Below, one piece after another: positions 8,152-16,484 of a DNA stretch of 64,000 nucleotides. A program made the position numbers and the translations under genes. The notes under the pieces were generated by a model. The model saw nothing but the letters and a program-made list of their open reading frames with translations, was not told the origin of the DNA and searched no databases. The stretch covers positions 372,001 through 436,000 of the forward strand of contig NZ_JAQIOY010000001.1 in assembly GCF_028023555.1 (NCBI RefSeq), in the 5' to 3' direction. Position 1 is the first letter of the stretch, and the number at the start of each line of letters is the position of its first letter. This stretch comes from Thalassococcus_A lentus (GTDB taxonomy: Bacteria > Pseudomonadota > Alphaproteobacteria > Rhodobacterales > Rhodobacteraceae).

Positions 8152-8328
8152 GTTGTTTGAACCCGCGGTTCGGGCCATCGGAAATTTGACCGACTGCGGC
8201 CAAGGGGGTTTGAAACGCCCGAACCCGCTGGGCTTGGACTGGATCAACTGTTTCTGATTTCGAGGCAGTTTGGTGTTCTGGTCCGTGGATTGGGATCATG
8301 AACGGTTCCAAAGACCTTATATATGTCA

Positions 8329-8404
8329 TGGTGCCGCTGAAGGGACTCGAACCCCCGACCCCATCATTACGAATGACGTGCTCTACCAGCTGAGCTACAG
8401 CGGC
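8329..8404 (-). tRNA. tRNA-Thr (anticodon CGT)
   Basis: A complete 76-base cloverleaf on the minus strand with CCA encoded (TGG at 8329-8331). The acceptor stem GCCGCTG/CAGCGGC is perfect. The D arm contains AGCTCAGCTGGTAGAGC and the T arm GGGGGTTCGAGTCCC. The anticodon stem CGTCA/TGATG closes the seven-base loop TTCGTAA, so the anticodon is CGT, reading ACG threonine codons. It lies 46 bases from the end of hemY and shows no sign of integration at its 3' end. Confidence 0.95.
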
Positions 8405-8450
8405 CCTTGGTGGGCGGCCAGATAGCACTCCGGCCGCCTTGGGAAAAGCA

Positions 8451-10001
8451 CTATTTGGCAGCCTCTTTTTCCGCTTCCGCGATCGTTTCCGCGTCTTCGA
8501 TTTCCGGCTCTGCCTCGGGTACTTCCGGTGCCGCCTCAACCTCGTCGACCGGGGTGACCTCGATCATGCCGGGGGCTTCTTCCACCTCTTCCAGTGCAGT
8601 TTGCGGGTCTTCAGTGGCCCCGATGAGCAGCGGCAGCATATCTGCGCCTGCCGGCAGAACCACTTCGGATTGTGGTGGCGATTTCCAGCTCAGGGTATCA
8701 AAGGCCCCGCAGTTCGAGCAAAGCGGTGCCCATTCTGCGTGGATGGTGTTGCAGTTGTCGCAAACCCACTGTGGCCCACGTGGCGCCGTCAAGGCGCGGG
8801 CAAGCCAGCCCCGGACCACATTGTCCGATGCACCTTCACCGCGCTCAACGGCGGCCATGATCGCGAGAACGCGGGCATCCGGATCCTCTTCGACCAGAGT
8901 ACCCAGTGCACGGCGTGCGGCTGGAAAATCTTCGGCGGCCAGGTTCAATTCCGCGTTCAGCAGTTTTGTTTCGCGATGATCTGCGTTCAAGGACGTCAGT
9001 GTGCCAAATCGTTTGAGCCGCTGTGCCGGTGTCTCGTCAGGTTCGATCTCTGCAAAGGCACTGGCAAGATCAGGATGGGGATGGGCTTTCCAAGCCGATT
9101 TCAGAACTCGGACAGCATTGCGCTTTCGGTTTTGCTTGATGTAGCCCCGAGCCGCCATGGCGGCCGCCGGGATCAGGTCAGGCGAAGCTTTGTTGGCCTT
9201 AATCGCGGCCTCAGCTGCCTGTGCGCTTTGCTCATCGTCCGTGATGGCTTGCGCCTCGGACAAGGCCAAAACTGCATCACGACGGCGATACACGTCGCGG
9301 GGCAAAGTGCCGTGTTTGAGCTTTGCAGCAAGTGTTTTGCGCGCACCTTCGTAGTCAGCGGATTCAGCCTGAAGGCGCAGTAGGGTATCCTGCACTTCAC
9401 CGTGCTTGGGCTTGATCGCAAAAGCGCGCTCAGCCAGTTTGAGCGCTGTGTCGGTATCGCCTGCGTTCAGTTTCTGCTTCATCAGGCCACGCACACCAAC
9501 GAACCGGGTCTGATCGTTTTGCAAAAGACGTTTGTAGACTTCTTCCGCCTTTTTCTGATCGCCGGTCATCTCTGCTGCCTGCGCGGTCACGAGATCAGTC
9601 AGTTCCGGTTTGTGCAGGTATTTTTCGGCACGGGTCGCCTTGGCCATAGCAAGGCGGCCTTCACCAGAGGCCAACGCCATCAATCCTTCGGAGAGGGCCT
9701 GATACCCCTTGCGTTCGCGGTTCCGGTCAAAATACCGGCTGAGCGCGGTTTCGTCGCCGTTGATGAATTTGAGCACGGCGATGATCAGGCCGAAAACCTT
9801 GAAGAAAAGCCAGGTCAGAATAATCAGCGCGATCAGCGCCAGCGCCAGCTTCAATGGGCTGAGCGAATACTCCACGCCACCAAGTACGACACGGGCTTCT
9901 GCCATTCCCGACCCATCGCTTTCAATGAGATAGCCAAGTCCGTAGGTCAGTGCCGCAACGATCGCGACGAAAACGACAATCTTAATAAGAGACCAAAGCA
10001 T
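8451..10001 (-). CDS. hemY: HemY-like membrane protein with TPR repeats and C-terminal zinc ribbon
   Basis: A 516-residue inner-membrane protein of the HemY_N/TPR type that accompanies haem synthesis genes in proteobacteria. It is not the protoporphyrinogen oxidase of the same name. Two transmembrane segments (about residues 5-27 and 48-72) precede a long helical region of tetratricopeptide repeats (RAEKYLHKPEL, AEEVYKRLLQND, LAERAFAIKPKHGEV). Near residue 420 are two CxxC pairs (VCDNCNTIHAEWAPLCSNCG), a zinc ribbon-like knot, and an acidic tail follows. It is the last gene of the leftward hemD - mitofilin - hemY operon, 15 bases after the mitofilin gene. Confidence 0.88.
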   Translation of the reverse strand: MLWSLIKIVVFVAIVAALTYGLGYLIESDGSGMAEARVVLGGVEYSLSPLKLALALIALIILTWLFFKVFGLIIAVLKFINGDETALSRYFDRNRERKGYQALSEGLMALASGEGRLAMAKATRAEKYLHKPELTDLVTAQAAEMTGDQKKAEEVYKRLLQNDQTRFVGVRGLMKQKLNAGDTDTALKLAERAFAIKPKHGEVQDTLLRLQAESADYEGARKTLAAKLKHGTLPRDVYRRRDAVLALSEAQAITDDEQSAQAAEAAIKANKASPDLIPAAAMAARGYIKQNRKRNAVRVLKSAWKAHPHPDLASAFAEIEPDETPAQRLKRFGTLTSLNADHRETKLLNAELNLAAEDFPAARRALGTLVEEDPDARVLAIMAAVERGEGASDNVVRGWLARALTAPRGPQWVCDNCNTIHAEWAPLCSNCGAFDTLSWKSPPQSEVVLPAGADMLPLLIGATEDPQTALEEVEEAPGMIEVTPVDEVEAAPEVPEAEPEIEDAETIAEAEKEAAK

Positions 10002-10016
10002 GATCGAAGACCCTTG

Positions 10017-11426
10017 TTACTGGTTCAGTTGCTGAGCGAGATCAGACGCGGCTGACAGCGCATCGCGCCGCAATTCAGCCTTGCTGGTCCAGTCGGCCAG
10101 AACGGATTGCGCGCCTTCCGGCAGCGCACTGATTTCGGTCAGCGCAGCGTCCAAATCACCGTTCTTGACCGCCGCTTCTGCGCGCGAAAGAACTGCATCA
10201 GGATCATCACCTTCCCGTGGGGTGACTGAGCGTGCACCAAGTTGATTTTGTAGAAAGCTTGCAAAGCCGCCGCCGCCTTCTTCGGTCTCGTCCGCTGAAG
10301 ATCGGGCAACACTCAGCGCTTCGCGGGCGACACCCGGGAATTCGGTCGCCAGCGCCGCGAGTGTCGGAACACCATCTGCTGCGGCTGCGGACAGAGCGTC
10401 CGGAACAGCAACGCCGTTTGCGGCTAGCACTGACAGAGGACCTGCAAAACTGCGTCCTGCCTGGGCTGCACTGGTCAGTTCCGCCAATGCTGCGCGGCTT
10501 GCGGCCAAGGTGGCCTTTTCTTCGGCGCCCGCTTCGGCAGCCATGGCATCTTTTGCCATGGTTTCGATTTCAGCTTTCTGCGCAACCAGAGCGTCCTTCT
10601 GATCCTGAATAGCAGCGCGAAGCTCTCCCAGCTCCCGTTCGTAAGCGGCAATTGCTTCAGGGCCAACCGCCGACGCAACGGGCTGCTTTTCCAGAGCGGT
10701 CAGGCGACTGTCGAACCCAACAACCTGATCTTCCAGATTGGCCACGGCATCATTGGCTTGAGCGATCTGATCCTCGACACCCGCCAGAGCAGACATGACC
10801 GGGTTCAGGTCAATGACCTCGATGGCTTTCTGGGTGTTCTCTACGGATGCGCCCAATGCAGCAATCTGTTCTGCTTGCGCATCCAGACTCTGTTCAACTT
10901 CCGCTTTGAAGGGGTCCGGCTCTGGCGCCGGGCCGAAAGGCAACGAAATGTCCGTGAATTGTGCGGCTGCAAATCCGAGGCCTGCAGCCACCACGCCTCC
11001 GAGCGCCATAGGGAAAAACCCGCCTTTCCGCTCAATTACCTTTTGTTCGATAATCTGCGGTTCCGGTGCGACGTCCGCGCTGTCAGTCGGTGATTGCTCG
11101 GCTTCCGATTCGGCCAAGGCGGCAGCCTCTGGTTCGGATTCGGTCTCAACGATCTCCGGCTCTGCCGGATCATCGTCGCCGCCTTCAATAGCGGAGGCAC
11201 TGTCTGACTGTTCTTCTGTTTCGGCTGTGACTTCATCAACGGCTTCGACAGTTTCGTCGATCACTTCGGCAGCGGTTTCCTCTACCTTTTCCGCAACTTC
11301 CGTTGCGTCTTCAGCGATGTCCTTTGCAGTCTCGACTACATCATCAATCGCCGTTTCGGCTTTTTCGGAAACAGCCTTGTCGGTGGCCGACTTGCTTGCT
11401 GTCTTACCTTTTTTAGACTTGGCCAC
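10017..11426 (-). CDS. Alphaproteobacterial mitofilin (Mic60-like) protein
   Basis: This 469-residue protein has the layout of bacterial Mic60. A very acidic, alanine-rich N-terminal region (about 1-150) precedes one transmembrane helix (GGFFPMALGGVVAAGLGFAAAQFTD), a coiled coil (about 200-320), and a C-terminal domain with the mitofilin-like end EISALPEGAQSVLADWTSKAELR. Mic60 homologues shape intracytoplasmic membranes and cristae. In alphaproteobacteria they sit between hemD and hemY, exactly as here. I prefer the GTG at 11426 because GAGGTGG stands 6 bases before it; the frame opens 8 codons earlier at a TTG without such a site. Confidence 0.88.
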   Translation of the reverse strand: MAKSKKGKTASKSATDKAVSEKAETAIDDVVETAKDIAEDATEVAEKVEETAAEVIDETVEAVDEVTAETEEQSDSASAIEGGDDDPAEPEIVETESEPEAAALAESEAEQSPTDSADVAPEPQIIEQKVIERKGGFFPMALGGVVAAGLGFAAAQFTDISLPFGPAPEPDPFKAEVEQSLDAQAEQIAALGASVENTQKAIEVIDLNPVMSALAGVEDQIAQANDAVANLEDQVVGFDSRLTALEKQPVASAVGPEAIAAYERELGELRAAIQDQKDALVAQKAEIETMAKDAMAAEAGAEEKATLAASRAALAELTSAAQAGRSFAGPLSVLAANGVAVPDALSAAAADGVPTLAALATEFPGVAREALSVARSSADETEEGGGGFASFLQNQLGARSVTPREGDDPDAVLSRAEAAVKNGDLDAALTEISALPEGAQSVLADWTSKAELRRDALSAASDLAQQLNQ

Positions 11427-11488
11427 GTCCCGCCACCTCTTCAATAACAATCAAAGTAGACACTCTATGTGTCTACATTAGTTTACAC

Positions 11489-12220
11489 TTACTGCCCATG
11501 CCTCTCAAGCGACCTAGCCTCTTCGAGCAGGTCGGCAACGCATTGCCTCATCGAATGAGAATCTGGATTGGCAGCCGTTCTCAGTTTCTGAATATGGAGT
11601 TTTTCAAATGGCTTGGCCACTGCTTCACTCATAGCTGCGACAAGAAGCGGTGCCTTTGCCGGTATTTTCGTCAGTTCCAGCGCGGTGCGTGGTGAAAACA
11701 CCGGCGCAACCACGGGGCTTTCGCCCTGAAGTGCGGCAAGTGCCGCCGGTGTCGGGGGCACCGCAGGTTGGCCGTATAAAACAGTTTCTTGCGTTGGAAT
11801 CCCTGCGCGCGACAGTTTTTCTGCGACCGAACCGCGGCTGTGTTCGCCGCGAATGTGCATCAAGGGCGCATCGGGTTTGGCATCCACGATCATCTCAATC
11901 AGGGCCTGCGCGTTCCCGCTTGCGCTGTTGCTTTGCATTCCCAGTTTGCGACTGGCCTCAGCGGTTTTGTCACCAACACAATACGCCGGCAGATCCAGAC
12001 GGCCACCAGCGTGGTGGTAGGCCAACACGCCTGCGGCAGAGGTAAAGATCAGACCTTTGAAGCCGTTCAAATCGGGCAGCGCGCGGTTGCGTTCGACGCG
12101 GATCAGGGGGCTGACGATGGTTTCGAATCCGGAAATGCCCATTTCTTCCAGCTCGGCCAGAAAACGCGCTGCTCCGTTTTCGGGGCGGGTCAGCAGCAAA
12201 ATGGGAAGTGTGGCAGGCAT
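11489..12220 (-). CDS. hemD: Uroporphyrinogen-III synthase
   Basis: A 243-residue enzyme that closes hydroxymethylbilane to uroporphyrinogen III. HemD sequences are poorly conserved, but LLLTRPENGAARFLAELEE at the N-terminus, the FKGLIFTSAAGVLAY segment, YCVGDKTAEASRKLG and the SPRTALELTK block are in the expected places. Its position before mitofilin and hemY agrees with the usual alphaproteobacterial haem block. HemC, which normally supplies its substrate and is often just upstream, is absent: the next gene is divergent tsaD, 73 bases away. Confidence 0.85.
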   Translation of the reverse strand: MPATLPILLLTRPENGAARFLAELEEMGISGFETIVSPLIRVERNRALPDLNGFKGLIFTSAAGVLAYHHAGGRLDLPAYCVGDKTAEASRKLGMQSNSASGNAQALIEMIVDAKPDAPLMHIRGEHSRGSVAEKLSRAGIPTQETVLYGQPAVPPTPAALAALQGESPVVAPVFSPRTALELTKIPAKAPLLVAAMSEAVAKPFEKLHIQKLRTAANPDSHSMRQCVADLLEEARSLERHGQ

Positions 12221-12293
12221 TTAAGGTCCGGTGTTGTTAGGCGACTTGCCCGGTGGTACTTGCTGAGCGAAACCGACGCAACGGGAACCCCGC

Positions 12294-13376
12294 ATGAGCC
12301 TTCCCCCTCTTATACTCGGAATCGAGAGCAGCTGCGATGACAGCGCGGCCGCCATTCTCAGGGGGCGCGACATACTGGCTTCGGTCGTCAAAGGTCAGAA
12401 CGCCCTGCACGAGGCCTACGGCGGCGTTGTTCCCGAAATCGCTGCGCGGGCCCACGCTGAGCGGCTCGATTATTGTGTTGAACAAGCCATGCAACAAGCT
12501 GGGCTTGAATACGACGCGCTGGATGCGATCGCGGTGACAGCCGGGCCGGGTTTGATCGGCGGTGTCCTGTCAGGTGTCATGCTGGCCAAGGGGCTTGCGG
12601 CGGGTTTGGGCAAGCCGTTGATCGGGGTTAACCATCTGGCGGGTCATGCGTTGACCCCGCGATTGACGGACAATCTGGATTTTCCCTATCTTATGTTGCT
12701 TGTCTCTGGCGGGCACTGTCAGTTCTTGATTGTACGCGGCCCAGAAGATTTCACGCGTGTCGGTGGCACAATCGACGACGCGCCCGGTGAAGCGTTCGAC
12801 AAAACGGCGCGCATTCTCGGGCTGCCACAACCGGGTGGCCCATCGGTCGAAGCCGAAGCCGGAAACGGAGACGAAAAGCGGTTTCGCTTTCCGCGGCCTC
12901 TTTTGGATCGTGAAGGTTGCGACATGTCGTTCTCTGGTCTCAAGACTGCAATACTTAGGCAGCGCGATTCTCTTATTGCCGAGCAGGGCGGACTGCATAT
13001 TCAGGATCGCGCTGACATTTGCGCAGGCTTTCAGGCTGCGGTCCGCGATGTTCTGACGGAAAAAACCCGGCGTGCGATTTCGGTCTATCTGGACGAAGCG
13101 CCGGGCACACCCGCGATGGCGGTTGCGGGTGGTGTTGCTGCTAACACTGTGCTTCGCAACGCGCTGACAGGCCTTTGCGCGGAAATGGGGCTGTCCTTTT
13201 CTGCGCCTCCGCTGGCGCTTTGCACGGACAATGCTGCCATGATTGCGCATGCGGGGGCTGAATTGTTTGCGATGGGGATAGAACACGACATGACCTTGGC
13301 GGCTCGCCCGCGCTGGCCTTTGGATCAATCGGCCGTGCCGCTGGTTGGGTCAGGCAAAAAAGGGGCCAAGGCATGA
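12294..13376 (+). CDS. tsaD: tRNA N6-adenosine threonylcarbamoyltransferase
   Basis: The 360-residue TsaD (Gcp/YgjD) protein transfers threonylcarbamoyl to A37 of tRNAs reading ANN codons. The ASKHA signature LGIESSCDDSAAAIL opens it, the metal-binding HAERL of EIAARAHAERLDYCVE follows, then GVNHLAGHAL, the VSGGHCQFL phosphate loop, and the VAGGVAANTVLR region near the C-terminus. It heads a four-gene rightward operon with tight overlaps (tsaD-gpsA-yciI-EVE). The 73-base space to hemD must hold both promoters. Confidence 0.96.
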   Translation: MSLPPLILGIESSCDDSAAAILRGRDILASVVKGQNALHEAYGGVVPEIAARAHAERLDYCVEQAMQQAGLEYDALDAIAVTAGPGLIGGVLSGVMLAKGLAAGLGKPLIGVNHLAGHALTPRLTDNLDFPYLMLLVSGGHCQFLIVRGPEDFTRVGGTIDDAPGEAFDKTARILGLPQPGGPSVEAEAGNGDEKRFRFPRPLLDREGCDMSFSGLKTAILRQRDSLIAEQGGLHIQDRADICAGFQAAVRDVLTEKTRRAISVYLDEAPGTPAMAVAGGVAANTVLRNALTGLCAEMGLSFSAPPLALCTDNAAMIAHAGAELFAMGIEHDMTLAARPRWPLDQSAVPLVGSGKKGAKA

Positions 13377-14320
13377 GCGTTTCCATTTTGGGTGGTGGCG
13401 CATTTGGGACAGCCTTGGCTGTTGCGATCGGACAGCAACGTCCGGTCACGATTTGGGCGCGCAATCCCGAAACTCTGCTGAGCACCCGGCAAAGCCCACG
13501 CTTGCCCGGAGTTTCATTGCCAGATGCGGTGACCGTGAACCCAAATCTCAAGGCCGCATTGGGTGCGGACGTCATCTTGTTTTCCATGCCTATGCAAAGT
13601 CTGACCGGCTTTGCCGAGCAGATCGAAGACGGGTTGACGGGCAAAGCACTGGTCGCGTGCTGCAAGGGGATTGACCTGAATACCCTTCGTGGGCCAACGG
13701 ATATTTTGGCTCAGCAATGGCCGGATGCGACTGCGGCGGTTTTGACGGGTCCGAGTTTCGCTGTCGATATTGCAAATGGATTGCCGACTGCGCTCACCCT
13801 TGCGTGCAGGGATGACCAGCTTGGCATCAAAATGCAGGAACAGCTGTCGACCCGCGCGCTTCGCCTATATCGGACAGTTGATGTCACGGGTGCAGAACTT
13901 GGCGGTGCGCTGAAGAACGTGATCGCCATCGCTTGTGGTGCCTGCATTGGGCAGGGTTTGGGTGACAGCGCGCGGGCGGCATTGATGACTCGCGGCTTTG
14001 CCGAAATCGCGCGGCTCGCTCAGCATTTGGGCGCGGATCCGTCAACTCTGGCTGGTCTTTCAGGCTTCGGAGATCTGGTCCTGACGTGCACGTCAGAAAA
14101 ATCCCGGAACTACCGTTTTGGGCAGGCGCTTGGCCGAGGCGAGACCTTTGACGATGACACGACGGTTGAGGGTGTGAAAACCGCTGCAGCGGTGACGGCT
14201 TTGGCGCGCAAACTATCGCTCGAAATGCCAATCTGTGAAGCCGTGCAAAATGTGTCACAAGGTGCAAGTGTGACCGAAACCATCCAAAGTTTGCTGAACC
14301 GACCCCTTAAGGAGGAATGA
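13373..14320 (+). CDS. gpsA: Glycerol-3-phosphate dehydrogenase [NAD(P)+]
   Basis: GpsA reduces dihydroxyacetone phosphate to sn-glycerol 3-phosphate for phospholipid synthesis. The 315-residue chain starts with the dinucleotide loop ILGGGAFGTALAVAIG. The catalytic lysine is in GGALKNVIAIACG, followed by TRGFAEIARLA and LSGFGDLVLTCTS, all signature blocks. Its ATG overlaps the tsaD stop (ATGA), an arrangement common in Rhodobacteraceae. Confidence 0.96.
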   Translation: MSVSILGGGAFGTALAVAIGQQRPVTIWARNPETLLSTRQSPRLPGVSLPDAVTVNPNLKAALGADVILFSMPMQSLTGFAEQIEDGLTGKALVACCKGIDLNTLRGPTDILAQQWPDATAAVLTGPSFAVDIANGLPTALTLACRDDQLGIKMQEQLSTRALRLYRTVDVTGAELGGALKNVIAIACGACIGQGLGDSARAALMTRGFAEIARLAQHLGADPSTLAGLSGFGDLVLTCTSEKSRNYRFGQALGRGETFDDDTTVEGVKTAAAVTALARKLSLEMPICEAVQNVSQGASVTETIQSLLNRPLKEE

Positions 14321-14598
14321 ACATGTTGATCGCGCTGATGGCACAAGACAAAACCGGTGCCCTGCAAACCCGCAAAGACAATCGCGAAGCGCATTTGGCC
14401 TATATTCAATCAACAGGCGTTGTTGCCCAGGCGGGACCGCTGCTGGATAGCGATGGTGAAATGTGTGGCAGCCTGATCATTCTGGACGTTGATGACATGA
14501 GTGCCGCGCAGAATTGGGCAGACAACGATCCATACGCCAAAGCCGGTCTGTTCCAGAAAGTGACCCTGATCGAATGGAAGCGGGTGATCGGTGGATGA
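14317..14598 (+). CDS. YciI-family protein
   Basis: A 93-residue ferredoxin-like fold protein of the YCII family. It begins MLIALMAQDKTGALQTRK, has HLAYIQSTGVVAQAGPLLD (probable active-site histidine in HLAYI) and ends in DNDPYAKAGLFQKVTLIEWKRV, with the conserved DPYxxAGLF. Members have hydrolase or dehydrochlorinase-like activity in isolated cases, and the role here is unknown. The start overlaps the gpsA stop. Confidence 0.88.
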   Translation: MNMLIALMAQDKTGALQTRKDNREAHLAYIQSTGVVAQAGPLLDSDGEMCGSLIILDVDDMSAAQNWADNDPYAKAGLFQKVTLIEWKRVIGG

Positions 14599-15014
14599 AC
14601 TACTGGCTGTTCAAATCTGAACCGTCGACCTGGTCCTGGGAGGATCAGGTTGCCAAGGGAGACGCAGGCGAAGAATGGGACGGTGTCCGGAACTATCAGG
14701 CCCGCAATTTCATGCGCGACATGGCCTTGGGCGACCGCGGCTTCTTTTACCATTCCCAAAAGGAAAAATCGGTTGTTGGTATCGTCGAAGTGATCGCAGA
14801 GGCGCACCCTGACAGCACAACCGATGACGCCCGCTGGGAATGCGTAGACATCAAGGCCGTCCGCCCCGTGAAAACGCCTGTCACGCTGGAACAGATCAAG
14901 GCCGATGAACGTTTGAACGATATGGTTCTGGTCAACAATTCGCGGCTTTCCGTCCAGCCGGTCACCTCCAAGGAGTGGCGGATCATCTGTGCGCTGGCTG
15001 GGATAGAAGACTAG
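14595..15014 (+). CDS. EVE-domain protein
   Basis: A 139-residue EVE (PUA-like) protein. It starts with the diagnostic MNYWLFKSEPSTWSWEDQ, has NYQARNFMRDMALGDRGFFYHS and ends SRLSVQPVTSKEWRIICALAG. EVE proteins are thought to bind modified bases in nucleic acids. The ATG at 14595 overlaps the yciI stop (ATGA); the frame extends upstream inside yciI but without support. Confidence 0.92.
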   Translation: MNYWLFKSEPSTWSWEDQVAKGDAGEEWDGVRNYQARNFMRDMALGDRGFFYHSQKEKSVVGIVEVIAEAHPDSTTDDARWECVDIKAVRPVKTPVTLEQIKADERLNDMVLVNNSRLSVQPVTSKEWRIICALAGIED

Positions 15015-15066
15015 TCGAAAACATCTTTTGGATGCACACTGTTCCCACGACAGATGGGAGCAAAAC

Positions 15067-15465
15067 ATGTTGGAACTGGTAAATGTGATCGTCGCCGCGG
15101 TCGTCGCCTTTGCGGCCGGCGCCGTGTGGTACATGAAGCTGTCCGAGCCATGGATGGACGCGTCGGGGGTGCCGCGTGGTCCTGATGGCCAGCCAGAAGG
15201 TGGTCAGTCAGCCGGGCTTTTTGCCTTTGGATTCCTGATGCAATTGATCGTGGCCGGAATGATGCGGCACGTGTTTGAGCTGGCAGGAATAGACACGATT
15301 GGCAAAGGGATCGTTTCCGGTCTCGGTATCGGACTATTCATCATCACGCCTTGGATCGGCCTGAATAATTCATACGCTGGCCGCCCGCTGAAACTGACGA
15401 TGATTGACGGGGGCTATGCTGCGATTGCCTGTGCGATCATGGGGGCTGTGCTGACGTTGTTCTAA
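15067..15465 (+). CDS. DUF1761-like membrane protein
   Basis: A 132-residue protein with about four transmembrane helices: MLELVNVIVAAVVAFAAGAV, GLFAFGFLMQLIVAGMMRHV, IVSGLGIGLFIITPWIGLNN and YAAIACAIMGAVLTLF. The GAVWYMKLSEPWMDASG segment after the first helix and the NNSYAGRPLKLTMIDGGY segment before the last are typical of DUF1761. No function is known. The ATG at 15067 follows GGGAGCAAAAC. Confidence 0.8.
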   Translation: MLELVNVIVAAVVAFAAGAVWYMKLSEPWMDASGVPRGPDGQPEGGQSAGLFAFGFLMQLIVAGMMRHVFELAGIDTIGKGIVSGLGIGLFIITPWIGLNNSYAGRPLKLTMIDGGYAAIACAIMGAVLTLF

Positions 15466-15475
15466 ACGCCGCAAA

Positions 15476-15513
15476 TCGAAAAAGTAGGGGGTCCGGCCAG
15501 TGCCGGAACCCCC
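15476..15513 (-). terminator. Rho-independent terminator on the minus strand
   Basis: An 11-pair stem with one bulge (GGGGGTCCGGC at 15487-15497 with GCCGGAACCCCC at 15502-15513) is followed on the minus strand by TACTTTTT. It lies about 150 bases beyond the kdsA stop and probably ends the Kdo operon or a small RNA placed between. Confidence 0.75.
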
Positions 15514-15662
15514 ATCACCCCGCGTGCTCCCTACGCACCACACGCGAATTGAATTTCGGTCCCGGCCGTTCTGGCCATACTTGAACGCTACCGCTTTGCC
15601 GCAACATTCGCAAAAGCATACTGTTTGCAATTCAAACCAGTTTTGATGCTTTTGAATATCTG

Positions 15663-16484
15663 TCAGCGGGCTTTGGTCAGATCGTCGATTTCACGCAGAC
15701 CGCCCAGAACAGATGCAAGCCGCTCGATTGGAACCATGTTCGGGCCGTCCGACGGCGCGTTGTCGGGGTCTTGGTGCGTTTCGATAAACATGGCCCCGAC
15801 GCCGACGGCTACGGCTGCCCGCGCAAGAGGCTCCACATACTGTCTTTGACCGCCCGAGGACGTGCCTTGACCACCGGGCAACTGCACCGAATGTGTGGCG
15901 TCAAAGACAACCGGGTAGCCTGTCTCGGCCATAATCGGCAGGGACCGCATATCGGACACCAGCATGTTGTAGCCGAAACTGGCGCCCCGTTCGCATAGCA
16001 TCACGCGCTCATTGCCTGTGCTCGCGATCTTGTCAGCCACATTTGCCATGTCCCAAGGAGCAAGAAACTGACCCTTTTTCACATTAATAGCCGCGCCGGT
16101 TTCCCCAGCCGCCAATAGCAAATCTGTCTGACGAGAAAGAAAGGCAGGGATCTGGAGGATGTCCGCGACCTCGGCCACGGTTTTGCATTGTTCCGGCCCG
16201 TGAATGTCAGTCAGCACAGGAACCTGAAACTCTTTCTTGATGACCTCAAGAATCCGCAATCCCTCGTCCATGCCGAGACCACGTTTGCCCGACAGAGAAG
16301 ATCGGTTCGCCTTGTCGTAGCTTGCCTTGAAAACCCAGCCGGTTCTGGCCTGCTCTGCAGCGGCCGCGATTTTCTCGGCGAGCATGCGCGCATGAGATTC
16401 AGACTCAAGCTGGCAGGGCCCTGCAAACAGAACAAAAGGCGCAGCATTCGATATCTCAACCGATCCGACAGAGACAGTTTTCAT
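15663..16484 (-). CDS. kdsA: 3-deoxy-D-manno-octulosonate 8-phosphate synthase
   Basis: KdsA condenses arabinose 5-phosphate and phosphoenolpyruvate to Kdo 8-phosphate for LPS. At 273 residues it has usual length. Signatures are FVLFAGPCQLESESHARMLA, FKASYDKANRSS, VLTDIHGPEQC, IPAFLSRQTDLL, and VKKGQFLAPWDM. C-terminal GVGAMFIETHQDPDNAPSDGP is also diagnostic. The ATG at 16484 overlaps the kdsB stop. Confidence 0.96.
   Translation of the reverse strand: MKTVSVGSVEISNAAPFVLFAGPCQLESESHARMLAEKIAAAAEQARTGWVFKASYDKANRSSLSGKRGLGMDEGLRILEVIKKEFQVPVLTDIHGPEQCKTVAEVADILQIPAFLSRQTDLLLAAGETGAAINVKKGQFLAPWDMANVADKIASTGNERVMLCERGASFGYNMLVSDMRSLPIMAETGYPVVFDATHSVQLPGGQGTSSGGQRQYVEPLARAAVAVGVGAMFIETHQDPDNAPSDGPNMVPIERLASVLGGLREIDDLTKAR

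Noticed and set aside
8329..8404. tRNA gene as an integration site for a mobile element
   Set aside because: No integrase gene or direct repeat of the tRNA 3' end nearby.
15370..15630. Leftward frame with a cysteine cluster at its start (CFCECC)
   Set aside because: It starts at TTG without a ribosome site, crosses a terminator hairpin, and overlaps the DUF1761 gene; a structured RNA is likelier.
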